Below the pieces are notes generated by a model, which saw only the letters and a program-made list of their open reading frames with translations, was not told the origin of the DNA and did no database searches. From contig NZ_JACHTF010000011.1 in assembly GCF_014145325.1 (NCBI RefSeq), positions 1-64,000 on the forward strand: DNA of 64,000 bases, written 5' to 3'. This stretch comes from Marilutibacter spongiae (GTDB taxonomy: Bacteria; Pseudomonadota; Gammaproteobacteria; Xanthomonadales; Xanthomonadaceae). Numbering within the stretch: the stretch's first letter is position 1; each line of letters opens with the position of its first letter. Shown here in pieces: positions 1 to 8,414 of the stretch. A program made the position numbers and the translations under genes.

Positions 1-165
1 CATCAGGCCGCTTGAACGATAGGCCCCTGCGCCGCGGATTCCATGATGGCCCGGACGATCAACGTCCACCCCAAGGCCGAATACACGACTGCAACCGCAC
101 CACTTCCCGACGATCGAAGATCAGCTACGGCAGCCCTGCTTGACGGAGGAGTCCATACACGAATT
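1..165. other. Cassette-array flank, no gene seen
   Basis: This is the sequence beyond the stop codon of the first integron cassette gene. By position it should hold the body of that cassette's attC site and perhaps the start of a second cassette. I find no convincing coding frame and no second core site of the GTTRRRY type in it. The stretch at 8-25 (CGCTTGAACGATAGGC) looks like the arm of an attC element, but its pairing partner is not visible, so the element is either degenerate or continues left of the window. Confidence 0.35.
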
Positions 166-173
166 GTTAGGGC
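166..173 (-). repeat. attC outer core site (R'' half)
   Basis: On the minus strand this reads GCCCTAAC and contains the stop codon of the cassette gene. It is the exact reverse complement of the cassette's leading edge at 599-606 (GTTAGGGC on the minus strand). In integron cassettes the outer attC core site is complementary to the 3' core site that becomes the cassette boundary, so this match supports cassette structure. The following bases on the minus strand (AATTCGTGT) also resemble attC arms. Only this half of the attC is clear. Confidence 0.5.
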
Positions 174-592
174 TCAACCAGCTTAAAATCACCGGCCGCT
201 GCTGCGAACGGCTGGCCAAGCTGAAAGGCCCCGTGAGAGTCACGAGAATACGGCACAAAGACCTCCACTGCCTCACCAGAGATATGAGCCAGTCTTGTAC
301 AGATGGCGTCAGTCTTTTGCTGCTGCCCGGGTGGCACCACGTACATGTCCAGGCAGACACCAGCCGCCCGGATAGCACCAGAAATGGCGGATTGAGCAAA
401 CGAGGATTGAAGAAACTCAACCATCTCAGCTGACTTCGGATGCTCTGTGCCAAGGTCACCAGCGACCTGTGCAATTTTTCCGTCGCGGCTCATCTGGACG
501 CCAAATGGAATGAACTCTCCGTGCGTGAGCAACATGTACTCGGCAAAGCCACGGGCTTCGTTGTAAAGCGCGTTGAGATCATCTGAAGCCAC
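167..592 (-). CDS. Integron cassette protein of unknown function (141 aa)
   Basis: A 141-residue soluble protein with a GTG start and no signal peptide or membrane segment. I do not recognise its family. The sequence shows mixed alpha/beta character with a mid-protein GDLGTEHPKS motif and a PPGQQQKTDAI stretch. The gene lies between two complementary integron core sites, its stop codon falls inside the attC core, and it is read away from the divergent integrase, which is how first-position cassette genes are laid out. The leader is only about 10 bases and has no Shine-Dalgarno sequence, as is common in cassettes. Expression would depend on an upstream promoter in the attI/intI region. Its base composition is clearly lower in GC than the flanking chromosome, consistent with lateral acquisition. 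Confidence 0.7.
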   Translation of the reverse strand: MASDDLNALYNEARGFAEYMLLTHGEFIPFGVQMSRDGKIAQVAGDLGTEHPKSAEMVEFLQSSFAQSAISGAIRAAGVCLDMYVVPPGQQQKTDAICTRLAHISGEAVEVFVPYSRDSHGAFQLGQPFAAAAGDFKLVEP

Positions 593-764
593 AATTGAGC
601 CCTAACACCAAGTAGACCCCAAAAATGGGGTGATAACGGATTGTGGGTCGGCGCCGGCTGTGGCGTCAATCAGACAAATCCTACAGGTATTCAAGGACTT
701 GGATGATTGTAGTCGACTTGCTCCAAGCCGATGCTTCCTGGATATCAGGCGAATTGGAGGCGGT
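593..764. other. attI / intI promoter region
   Basis: The segment between the cassette gene and the integrase should hold attI and the divergent promoters. The crossover core GTTAGGGC (minus strand) lies at 599-606, preceded on that strand by CTACTTGGT. A short inverted repeat, ACCCC-N6-GGGGT, lies at 617-632. The 11-mer AAAATGGGGTG at 623-633 recurs at 781-791 inside the integrase 5' end. I see no clear LexA box and no strong -35/-10 pair, so the promoters are not assigned. Confidence 0.45.
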
Positions 765-1928
765 ATGGCAAGGACGCTCGAAAATGGGGTGCTAATCGGG
801 AGTGAAAGGCTGCAGGGACGGGCGGAGGCGGTTGCGCCGGGTGGGCGATCCACTGGCTTGGCGCTTGCTCGTGACCCGCTTCCCGGGGCGCCGCGGCTGC
901 TGGACCGGTTGCGTGCGCGTTGCCGGGTGATGCATTACAGCGTCCGCACGGAGCGGGCATACGTGGAGTGGGCGCGGCGCTTCATCCTGGCCAATGGCAA
1001 GCGTCATCCCAGGGACATGGGCCGCAAGGAGGTGGAGGCCTTCCTGACGCAGCTGGCGGTGAAGGGACGGGTGGCGGCCAGCACGCAGAACCAGGCGCTT
1101 TCCGCCTTGCTCTTCCTGTATCGGCAGGTGCTGGGGATCGAGCTGGAATGGATGGAATCGGTGGTCCGGGCGAAGCGGCCGTCGCGCTTGCCGGTGGTGT
1201 TGTCGCGAGAGGAGGTGGGACGCCTGCTGGCGCTCCTCGATGGGCAGTGCTGGCTGGTGGCCGCGCTGATGTACGGCACGGGCATGCGGCTGATGGAATG
1301 CCATCGCCTGCGGGTGAAGGACGTGGACTTCGACTGCAATGAGATATGCGTGCGCGACGGAAAAGGCGGCAAGGACCGTCGCGTGCCATTGCCGCAGCGC
1401 TTGAAGTTGGACCTGCAGCGGCAACGCGACAAAGTGAAGGTGTTGCATGGGCAGGACCGCCTGGCAGGTGTCGCCGGCGTCCACCTGCCGCATGCGCTGG
1501 AGCGGAAGTATCCGAATGCCGGGTTCACCCTGGGCTGGCAATACCTGTTCCCGGCGGCGCGACTGTCCCGCGATCCCCGCACGAACCTCAGGCGCCGGCA
1601 TCATGTCGACGAGTCGGTGCTGCAACGCGCGTTCCGTGCCGCGCGCGACCGGGCGGGCATCGCGAAGCCGGCCAGCTGCCACACCCTGCGGCACTCGTTC
1701 GCGACCCACCTGCTGGACGCCGGACAGGACATCCGCACGGTGCAGGCACTGATGGGACACAAGGACGTGGCCACGACCCAGGTCTACACCCATGTGCTGG
1801 GCCGTGGCGCGGGCGGCGTGCTCAGTCCGTTGGACCGAGCCGGCGTGGCCGAGGGGCCGGCACCCTGTGTGGCTGGTGCCCAAGCGCCACCATCCCTGTC
1901 GTCACCCGCGGTCGATGCCCTGGCTTGA
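765..1928 (+). CDS. intI: Integron integrase (tyrosine recombinase)
   Basis: Site-specific recombinase that inserts and excises gene cassettes at attI/attC. An N-terminal SAM-like DNA-binding domain (about 45-130) begins with the typical [19 protein letters not shown] motif. The catalytic domain shows R175 (GTGMRLME), H306 and R309 (HTLRHSF), H332 and Y341 (YTHVL). The IntI-specific insert is present as [19 protein letters not shown] (about 244-262), which separates IntI from XerC/XerD. The start at 765 is chosen because GGAGG lies 4 bases upstream; a longer in-frame reading from 630 would add 45 unconserved residues, and even from 765 the protein (387 aa) exceeds the usual 320-340. The motif after the catalytic Arg reads ECHRLRVKD where integrases usually have EGLxLRVKD. 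It diverges from the cassette gene on its left. Confidence 0.9.
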   Translation: MARTLENGVLIGSERLQGRAEAVAPGGRSTGLALARDPLPGAPRLLDRLRARCRVMHYSVRTERAYVEWARRFILANGKRHPRDMGRKEVEAFLTQLAVKGRVAASTQNQALSALLFLYRQVLGIELEWMESVVRAKRPSRLPVVLSREEVGRLLALLDGQCWLVAALMYGTGMRLMECHRLRVKDVDFDCNEICVRDGKGGKDRRVPLPQRLKLDLQRQRDKVKVLHGQDRLAGVAGVHLPHALERKYPNAGFTLGWQYLFPAARLSRDPRTNLRRRHHVDESVLQRAFRAARDRAGIAKPASCHTLRHSFATHLLDAGQDIRTVQALMGHKDVATTQVYTHVLGRGAGGVLSPLDRAGVAEGPAPCVAGAQAPPSLSSPAVDALA

Positions 1929-1985
1929 GGTGCACCCCAACGCCACGGGGCCACGCAAGCGCTCCGGTGGGCGGCGTGCTCAGCC

Positions 1986-4900
1986 TCAGCCGCCCTTGCC
2001 CAGCATCAGCAGCAGGCCCTTGGCCGCGGCGAGGCGCGAGAGCGCATCGGGCAACTCGAGCTTCAGTTTCAGCTTGTCCGGACCGTCCATCTGGTAGTGC
2101 CTGGGCTGGCCCTGGATCAGTTTGATGATGGCCATCGGGTCGACGTCGGGCTTCTCGACGAACTGCACGCGGCCGCCGTTCTCGCCCAGGTCGAGCTTGC
2201 GGATGCCCAGCCGGGTGGCGTCCAGTTTGAGTTCGGCGATGGCGAACAGGTGCTTGGCGGCATCGGGCAGCAGGCCGAAGCGGTCGATCATCTCCACCTG
2301 GAGTTCCCGCAGCGCGTCGGCGTCGCGGGCGCCGCTGATGCGCTTGTACAGGGTCAGGCGGGTATGGACGTCGGGCAGGTAATCGTCCGGGATCAGGGCC
2401 GGGATGTGCAGCTCGATCTCGGCGCCGCGCGACTCGGTGCCGTCCACGTCGGGGAGCTTGCCCTGGCGGATGGAGTGCACGGCACGTTCGAGCAGTTCCG
2501 TGTAGAGGCTGAAGCCGACCTCGGCCATCTGTCCGCTCTGGTCCTCGCCCAGCAGCTCGCCCGCGCCCCGGATCTCGAGGTCGTGGGTGGCCAGGGTGAA
2601 GCCGGCGCCGAGTTCGTCCATCGAGGCGATCGCCTCCAGGCGCTTCTGCGCGTCGGCGGTGATCGAGCGCTGGTCGGGGATCACCAGGTAGGCGTAGGCC
2701 CGATGGTGCGAGCGACCGACGCGGCCGCGCAGCTGGTGCAGCTGGGCGAGGCCGAACTTGTCGGCGCGGTTCATGATGATCGTGTTCGCGTTCGGGATGT
2801 CGATGCCGGACTCGATGATGGTCGTGCACAACAGCACATTGAAGCGTTGTTTGTGGAAGTCGAGCATGACCTTCTCGAGTTCGCGCTCGGGCATCTGGCC
2901 ATGGGCGATGCCGATGCGCGCGTCCGGAACGAGCGCCTGCAGCTCGCGCTGCATGCGGCCGATGCTCTCGACGTCGTTGTGCAGGAAGTAGACCTGGCCG
3001 CCGCGCGCAAGCTCGCGCTGGAAGGCTTCGCGAAGCTGGGCATCGTCCCAGGGCACGACGAAGGTCTGCACGGCCAGGCGGTGCTCGGGCGGGGTGGCGA
3101 TGATGCTCAGGTCGCGCAGGCCCGCCATGGCCATGTTGAGCGTGCGCGGGATCGGCGTCGCGGTGAGGGTGAGCAGGTGCACGTTGGCGCGCAGGGCCTT
3201 GAGCGCCTCCTTCTGGCGAACGCCGAAACGCTGTTCCTCGTCGACGATGACCAGGCCCAGGTCCTTGAAGCGTACGTCCTTCTGCAGCAGCCGGTGGGTG
3301 CCGACGATCACGTCGATCTGACCGTCGGCGAGCTTGTCCAGCTCGGCCTTGATTTCCTTGGTGGTCTTGAAGCGCGACAGGACTTCCACGCGCAGCGGCC
3401 AGTCGGCGAAGCGGTCGCGGAAGTTGCGGTAATGCTGTTCGGCGAGCAGGGTGGTCGGCACCAGCAGGGCCACCTGGCGACCCGCGCTGGCGGCGACGAA
3501 GGCCGCGCGCACCGCCACTTCGGTCTTGCCGAAGCCGACGTCGCCGCAGACCACGCGGTCCATCGGCTGGCTGGAGCCCAGGTCGCGGATGACCGCTTCG
3601 ATCGCGGCGTGCTGGTCGGGCGTTTCTTCGAAAGGGAAGGCCGCGGCGAAGGGTTCGTACATCGCGCGGTCGACGTCGATCGCGAGGCCGGCGCGGGCCT
3701 GGCGCTTGGCCTGGATCTCTAGCAGTTCGGCGGCGACGTCGCGGACCTTCTCGGCGGCCTTCTTCTTCGCCTTCGTCCACTGCTCGCCGCCAAGCGAGTG
3801 CAGCGGCGCGGTCTCGACGGAGGCGCCGGAGTAGCGGTTGATCAGGTGCAGCTGGCCGACCGGCACGTAGAGGCGGTCGCCCTTGGCGTACTCGATCTCC
3901 AGGTATTCACCGGGCTCGCCGCCGGCCTCGAGCAGCACCAGGCCGCGATAGCGGCCGACGCCGTGGTCTTCGTGGACGATCGGCGCGCCTTCGGTGAGCT
4001 CGCCCAGGTCGCGGATGATCGCGTCGGGCTCGCGCCCCGCGCGCCGGCGCCGCCGCGGCTGGCTGGCGCGCTCGGGGAACAGCTGGCGCTCGGTGAGGAC
4101 GGCGAGTTGCGGCGTGTCGAGCGCGAAGCCATCGTCCAGCGGGGCGACGGCGATCGCGAAACGCATGTCGCCGGCGAGGAAGGCGGGCCAGTCTGCCACC
4201 ACGTCGGGCTTCAAGCGGGCGGCATCGAGGACTTCCAGCAGCGCCTCGCGCCGGCCCGGCGAGTCGGCGGCCACCAGCACGCGTCCCGGGTAGCTGGACA
4301 GGAACGACACCAGCGCCTCGCCGGGCGCGTGGTCGCGCGCGACCACCGGCAGCGGCGGCGCGGGCTGGTCGCCCAGCGCCATGGCGCGCTCGCGCTGCGG
4401 ATGCGTCTCGCCGCAGATCTCGATGCGGCGGCCGCCGGTCTGCGGCGCGGTGTTGAGCTGTTCGCGCAGGGCGTCGGGCGACAGGTACAGCTCGGCCGGC
4501 GGCAGCACCGGCCGCTCGATGTCGTGGCGCCGTTGTTCGTGGCGCTCCGCGGTCTGCTTCCAGAAAGCGTCGGCGGCCTCGATGACGCCTTCGCCCAGCA
4601 ACGGCAGCGTGTCGTCGCCGAAGTAGTCCAGCAGGGTCGCGGTCTGGTCGAAGAACAGCGGCAGGTAGTACTCCACGCCCGAGGGCGCGAGGCCGGCCTT
4701 GAGGTCCTGGTAGAGCGCGCTGCGCCGCGTGTCGAGGTCGAAGCGTTCGCGCATGGTGTCGAGCACGCGCTTGAGCGACGCCTCGTCGAGCGGCATCTCG
4801 CGGCCGGGGAGCAGGTGCACGCCGTCGATCTTCTCCAGCGAGCGCTGGGTTTCCGGGTCGAAGCCGCGGATGGTGTCGATCTCGTCATCCAACAGTTCCA

Positions 4901-5492
4901 CGCGGAAGGGTTGCTCGGCGCCCATCGGGAACACGTCGAGCAGGCCGCCGCGCACCGCGAAATCGCCCGGGTCCAGGACCTGTGGGACATGGCGGTAACC
5001 GGCCGACTCCAGGCGTCGTTTTTCCGCGTCCAGGTCCAGGCGCTGGCCCAGGGCGACGTCGAAGCTCCCGCCGACGATGTGGCGCTTCGGTGCCAGGCGC
5101 TGCATGAGGGTCTGTACCGGGACCACGACGATGCCGCGGCGCAGGCCGGGCAGGCGGTGCAGGGCCGACAGGCGCTGGCTGACGATGTCCGGATGCGGGC
5201 TGAAGACGTCGTAGGGCAGCGTTTCCCAGTCCGGGAACGGCAGGACCGGCAGCGTGCCGCCCGCCGCCGAATCCGCGCCGAGCAGGGTGCGCAGGTCCGC
5301 TTCCAACTGGTGGGCGCCGTGGTTGTCGCGCGCCACCGCGAGCACGGGGCCGTCATGGGCCCGCGCCGCCTGCGCGACATGCCAGGCCAGCGCGGACGCA
5401 GACGCAGGGGCGCGCCACCAGGCACGTTGCTGGCCGGGGCGGGGCAGGGGCGGGGACGGTACGGCGGTGGGACGGTCGTCGGAGCGGGGCAT
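1986..5492 (-). CDS. mfd: Transcription-repair coupling factor Mfd
   Basis: ATP-dependent translocase that removes RNA polymerase stalled at DNA damage and recruits UvrA. At 1168 residues it is close to the E. coli length (1148). The N-terminal UvrB-homology region (about 20-350) is followed by an RNA polymerase interaction module near 500-570 (EDHGVGRYRGL, LEIEYAKGDRLYVP). The RecG-like helicase core has Walker A GDVGFGKTE near residue 650, the DEEQRFG box II, TLTATPIPRTL, and the C-terminal helicase motif QLRGRVGRS. The TRCF C-terminal domain follows (RLTLYKRI). It is a stand-alone minus-strand gene; its 3' end converges on the integrase with a 57-base gap. Confidence 0.97.
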   Translation of the reverse strand: MPRSDDRPTAVPSPPLPRPGQQRAWWRAPASASALAWHVAQAARAHDGPVLAVARDNHGAHQLEADLRTLLGADSAAGGTLPVLPFPDWETLPYDVFSPHPDIVSQRLSALHRLPGLRRGIVVVPVQTLMQRLAPKRHIVGGSFDVALGQRLDLDAEKRRLESAGYRHVPQVLDPGDFAVRGGLLDVFPMGAEQPFRVELLDDEIDTIRGFDPETQRSLEKIDGVHLLPGREMPLDEASLKRVLDTMRERFDLDTRRSALYQDLKAGLAPSGVEYYLPLFFDQTATLLDYFGDDTLPLLGEGVIEAADAFWKQTAERHEQRRHDIERPVLPPAELYLSPDALREQLNTAPQTGGRRIEICGETHPQRERAMALGDQPAPPLPVVARDHAPGEALVSFLSSYPGRVLVAADSPGRREALLEVLDAARLKPDVVADWPAFLAGDMRFAIAVAPLDDGFALDTPQLAVLTERQLFPERASQPRRRRRAGREPDAIIRDLGELTEGAPIVHEDHGVGRYRGLVLLEAGGEPGEYLEIEYAKGDRLYVPVGQLHLINRYSGASVETAPLHSLGGEQWTKAKKKAAEKVRDVAAELLEIQAKRQARAGLAIDVDRAMYEPFAAAFPFEETPDQHAAIEAVIRDLGSSQPMDRVVCGDVGFGKTEVAVRAAFVAASAGRQVALLVPTTLLAEQHYRNFRDRFADWPLRVEVLSRFKTTKEIKAELDKLADGQIDVIVGTHRLLQKDVRFKDLGLVIVDEEQRFGVRQKEALKALRANVHLLTLTATPIPRTLNMAMAGLRDLSIIATPPEHRLAVQTFVVPWDDAQLREAFQRELARGGQVYFLHNDVESIGRMQRELQALVPDARIGIAHGQMPERELEKVMLDFHKQRFNVLLCTTIIESGIDIPNANTIIMNRADKFGLAQLHQLRGRVGRSHHRAYAYLVIPDQRSITADAQKRLEAIASMDELGAGFTLATHDLEIRGAGELLGEDQSGQMAEVGFSLYTELLERAVHSIRQGKLPDVDGTESRGAEIELHIPALIPDDYLPDVHTRLTLYKRISGARDADALRELQVEMIDRFGLLPDAAKHLFAIAELKLDATRLGIRKLDLGENGGRVQFVEKPDVDPMAIIKLIQGQPRHYQMDGPDKLKLKLELPDALSRLAAAKGLLLMLGKGG

Positions 5493-5692
5493 CGGCAGGG
5501 CGGGGGATGGAAACGGCGACGGCGCGGGGCAGCAGGCTGCCCCGCGCGCATGACGGATCGCGCAGTTTACCGCGCCGGTCGCGGCAACCGGGCGGTGCGG
5601 CCGTACCGGTTCAAGCGCCGATCAGGGCCCTGCCTGGCGGCCCGGTGATGGGGGCATGCGGTCCCGGTCGCGGGCGAGTCGGTCAGCGCCCC

Positions 5693-6274
5693 TCAGGAAG
5701 CGGCTTGCAGCGGCGTCGGGCTGAGGTCGAGGATGACCCGCACCAGGCCTGGCGCGTCCTGCTGCTGGTGGCGCACGAAGCCCAGCGACTCGGCCAGTTG
5801 CAACATCGGCAGGTTGTGCTCGAGCACGTCGCCATAGACGTGCCGGACGTGCTTGCCTCGGGCCCATTTGACGATGCGCGTCATCAGGTAGCGCCCCAGT
5901 CCCATGCCGGCGATGTAATGGCTCACCAGGATCGCGAACTCGGCGTTGTGCGCGTCCGGGTCGAGCACGATCCGGGCGACCGCGCCCACCAGGGCCTCGC
6001 CGGGCGGCAGCGGTTCGGCGGCCACCAGGGCGAACTCGGTCTTGGGGTTGATCCGGGTGAAGCGCTCGGCAGCGTCCGGCGAGAGTTCCTTCATCGTGTG
6101 CAGGAAACGCTGGCGGACTTCTTCGGGCTGCAGCAGGCCGAAGGCGGCGCGGATGGGGCCCGCGTCCTCGGGGCGGATCGGGCGTATGAGCACCTCGCGC
6201 CCGTTGGGGAGGCGCTGGAGCTCATGCCATGGCGGCAGGCGGTCACGCGTAGCCATGGCGGGATCTTGGCACAT
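5693..6274 (-). CDS. GNAT-family N-acetyltransferase
   Basis: Predicted acetyl-CoA-dependent acyltransferase of 193 residues. The acetyl-CoA loop is visible as GMGLGRYL, preceded by the beta strand EFAILVSHYIAG, and the C-terminal motif B region reads NLPMLQLAESLGFVR. The N-terminal IRPIRPEDAGPIRAAF and LSPDAAERFTRI resemble the acetyltransferase domain found at the C-terminus of Pat-type protein acetyltransferases, here without the nucleotide-binding domains. The substrate is unknown. Start is uncertain: ATG at 6274 or the downstream ATG at 6256 (MATRDR), neither with a good ribosome binding site. Confidence 0.8.
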   Translation of the reverse strand: MCQDPAMATRDRLPPWHELQRLPNGREVLIRPIRPEDAGPIRAAFGLLQPEEVRQRFLHTMKELSPDAAERFTRINPKTEFALVAAEPLPPGEALVGAVARIVLDPDAHNAEFAILVSHYIAGMGLGRYLMTRIVKWARGKHVRHVYGDVLEHNLPMLQLAESLGFVRHQQQDAPGLVRVILDLSPTPLQAAS

Positions 6275-6454
6275 GAGGGGTGGACGACATCTTCATCTGG
6301 CGATCACCTTCTCGATGGCGGGGAGCCGGACGCCCACCCTTGTTGCGGGACAACGCGCCGGGCCCGAAAAAGCGGACGCCGCGCCGCTGCCGGGGCCATG
6401 GAAACGCCCCCGGCAATGCTAGACTCGCGCAGCCTCAATGCATGGAATGTGATC

Positions 6455-7369
6455 ATGGCCGGTGGTGGTGACTCGACCCGCGCGATCTTCTTCGCCCTGG
6501 GCGCCAATTTCGCGATCGCGGTCGCCAAGGGCGTAGCGGCGTTCTTTACCGGTTCCGGCGCGATGCTCGCCGAGACCGTCCACTCCCTGGCCGATTGCGG
6601 CAACCAGGGCCTGCTCCTGCTGGGCATGAAACAGGCGCGCAGGCCGGCCTCGCCGGAGTATCCGCTGGGCTACGGCAAGGCGATCTACTTCTGGTCGTTC
6701 CTGGTGGCGGTGATGCTGTTCACCGTCGGCGGCATGTTCTCGCTCTACGAGGGCATCCACAAGCTGCAGCACCCCGAAGAGCTCAGGCAGTGGTGGTGGG
6801 CCGTGGGCGTCCTGATCTTCGGCATCATCGTCGAGGGGATTTCGATGCGCGCCTGCATGCAGGAGGTCAACAAGTCACGCGCCGGCCGCGGCCTCTGGCA
6901 ATGGTTCCGCGAAAGCCGGCAGAGCGAGCTGGTGGTGATCTTCGGCGAAGACCTCGCGGCGCTGCTTGGCCTGATGTTCGCGCTGGTCGCGGTGGTGCTG
7001 GCGGTGGTGACCGGCAACCCCATCTGGGACGCGATCGGCACCATCGGCATCGGCGTGCTGCTGATCGTGATCGCGGTGCTGGTGGCGGTGGAGGTCAAGG
7101 CGATGCTGATCGGCCAGAGCGTCGACCCGGAGCGCCAACGGCAGATCCGTGCCTACCTGGAATCGCGCCCGGAGATCGGCCGCCTGATCAGCCTGATCAC
7201 GCTGCAGCTGGGCAACGACATGCTGGTCTCGGTGCAGGCGCAGATGCAGGGCGCCGCGGACGCACGCGGCCTGGTCGAGCAGATCAACACGGTCGAACGC
7301 GGCATGAAGGAGGCCTTCCCCGACATCCGCTGGAGCTTCTTCGAGCCCGACATCAAGGCCGGGATCTGA
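6455..7369 (+). CDS. Cation diffusion facilitator family transporter
   Basis: Inner-membrane divalent cation/proton antiporter of about 304 residues. Six hydrophobic segments are visible, starting with IFFALGANFAIAVAKGVAAF. The TM2 metal site HSLADCGNQ carries the expected His and Asp. In TM5 the second metal site reads GEDLAALLG, with Glu-Asp in place of the HxxxD of ZitB/FieF-type pumps; this pattern occurs in the SLC30A9-like branch, so metal specificity is open. The cytoplasmic C-terminal domain follows (IRAYLESRPEIGRLI). The start at 6455 places the first helix correctly; an upstream in-frame ATG at 6401 would add an unconserved tail. Confidence 0.85.
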   Translation: MAGGGDSTRAIFFALGANFAIAVAKGVAAFFTGSGAMLAETVHSLADCGNQGLLLLGMKQARRPASPEYPLGYGKAIYFWSFLVAVMLFTVGGMFSLYEGIHKLQHPEELRQWWWAVGVLIFGIIVEGISMRACMQEVNKSRAGRGLWQWFRESRQSELVVIFGEDLAALLGLMFALVAVVLAVVTGNPIWDAIGTIGIGVLLIVIAVLVAVEVKAMLIGQSVDPERQRQIRAYLESRPEIGRLISLITLQLGNDMLVSVQAQMQGAADARGLVEQINTVERGMKEAFPDIRWSFFEPDIKAGI

Positions 7370-7390
7370 CCCTGATCCGGGGCCGCCTGC

Positions 7391-8248
7391 TCAGCCGGCG
7401 GCCTTCAGCCAGTCCACCCGCCACGAGGCGCCCGCTTCGCCCAGGGTGCCGGCGAGCGGCTTGAGCGCGGCCCGCAAGGTGTCGTCGAGGTGCCAAGGCG
7501 GGTTGAGCACGAGCAGACCGCTGCCGTTCATGCGAAGGGGCGAATCGTCGGGGTGGACCATCAGTTCGGCGACCAGCGAGGCCTTCGCCGGCAGGGTGGA
7601 GGCGCGGCGGAAGAACGGCTGCAGGGCGCGCCGGCGCTTGATCGGATACCACAACATGTAGACGCCCTGCGGCCAGCGCTCCAGTGACTGCCGGAGGGCC
7701 GCGAGGGCGTGGTCGAACTCTTCCAGCTGTGCCTCGTAAGGTGGATCGATCAGGACCAGGCCTCGCGCGAAGCGGGTCTCGCCGATCCGCGGAGGCAGCA
7801 GGGCCTTGAGCGCGCCGTAACCGTCGCGCGCATGCACCGCGACGCGGCGGTCGTCGGCGAATACCGTCTTCAGGGCCTGGGCTTCTTCGGCCTGCAGCTC
7901 GCAGGCGGCGATCCGGTCCTGTTCGCGCAGGGCATGGGCGAGCAGCCAGGGCGAGCCGGGGTAGGCATCCGCGCCATGCGCCATGCGGCAGGCCTGCACC
8001 GCCTGCAGGTAGCGCTCCACCGGCGCGACCTGGCGCGCGCTCGCAAGCAGGCGACCGATGCCGCCATCGGCTTCGGCGGTACGCCGCGCCGCCTCGGCAT
8101 CCAGGCGATACAGGCCGCGCCCGGCGTGGGTGTCGACGGCAAACACCGGGGTCGGCTTGGCGCACAAGGCGTCGCAGACGGCGAGCAGCACGACATGCTT
8201 GATGACATCGGCGTGGTTGCCGGCGTGGAAGGCGTGGCGGTAGTTCAT
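7391..8248 (-). CDS. rlmJ: 23S rRNA (adenine2030-N6)-methyltransferase RlmJ
   Basis: SAM-dependent methyltransferase that modifies A2030 of 23S rRNA. The 285-residue product matches the family length (about 280). It starts with the hallmark MNYRHAFHAGNHADVIKHVVL and carries the catalytic motif LIDPPYE near residue 165; HAGRGLY is the SAM-binding motif I. The start at 8248 is fixed by this N-terminus; the frame stays open upstream through the heptamer repeat, but those residues are unconserved. It is divergent from creB, and the 166-base gap between them holds the ATTCCCC repeat. Confidence 0.93.
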   Translation of the reverse strand: MNYRHAFHAGNHADVIKHVVLLAVCDALCAKPTPVFAVDTHAGRGLYRLDAEAARRTAEADGGIGRLLASARQVAPVERYLQAVQACRMAHGADAYPGSPWLLAHALREQDRIAACELQAEEAQALKTVFADDRRVAVHARDGYGALKALLPPRIGETRFARGLVLIDPPYEAQLEEFDHALAALRQSLERWPQGVYMLWYPIKRRRALQPFFRRASTLPAKASLVAELMVHPDDSPLRMNGSGLLVLNPPWHLDDTLRAALKPLAGTLGEAGASWRVDWLKAAG

Positions 8249-8356
8249 CGGCGGGTCCGTCGGCAGGATGTCCATCCTACGGGCTCCGGCCACGCAAGTG
8301 TCGATGGGCCGGCGAGCGGGGTGCATACCCCATGGGCCGGCGGATATGCTGGCCCC

Positions 8357-8405
8357 ATTCCCCATTCCCCATTCCCCATTCCCCATTCCCCATTCCCCAT
8401 TCCCC
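8357..8405. repeat. Seven tandem ATTCCCC heptamers (GGGGAAT on minus strand)
   Basis: Seven perfect copies of the 7-mer begin at 8357, 8364, 8371, 8378, 8385, 8392 and 8399. The array ends 9 bases before the creB start codon and sits in the divergent rlmJ/creB promoter gap. On the minus strand it gives evenly spaced G4 runs with AAT loops, which fits the G-quadruplex motif. G-rich heptamer repeats are known to be enriched in xanthomonads. The position replaces any ordinary Shine-Dalgarno region of creB. Confidence 0.97.
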
Positions 8406-8414
8406 ACCTGCGCC

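Noticed and set aside
140-433. Plus-strand open frame of 97 codons opposite the cassette gene
   Set aside because: It is antisense to the cassette gene whose ends coincide with core sites, and has no recognisable features.
630-764. 45-residue N-terminal extension of the integrase
   Set aside because: It lies in the attI region, is not conserved in type, and a good ribosome binding site precedes the ATG at 765.
8357-8405. CRISPR or satellite array
   Set aside because: The units are 7-base perfect tandem repeats with no spacers and no cas genes nearby.
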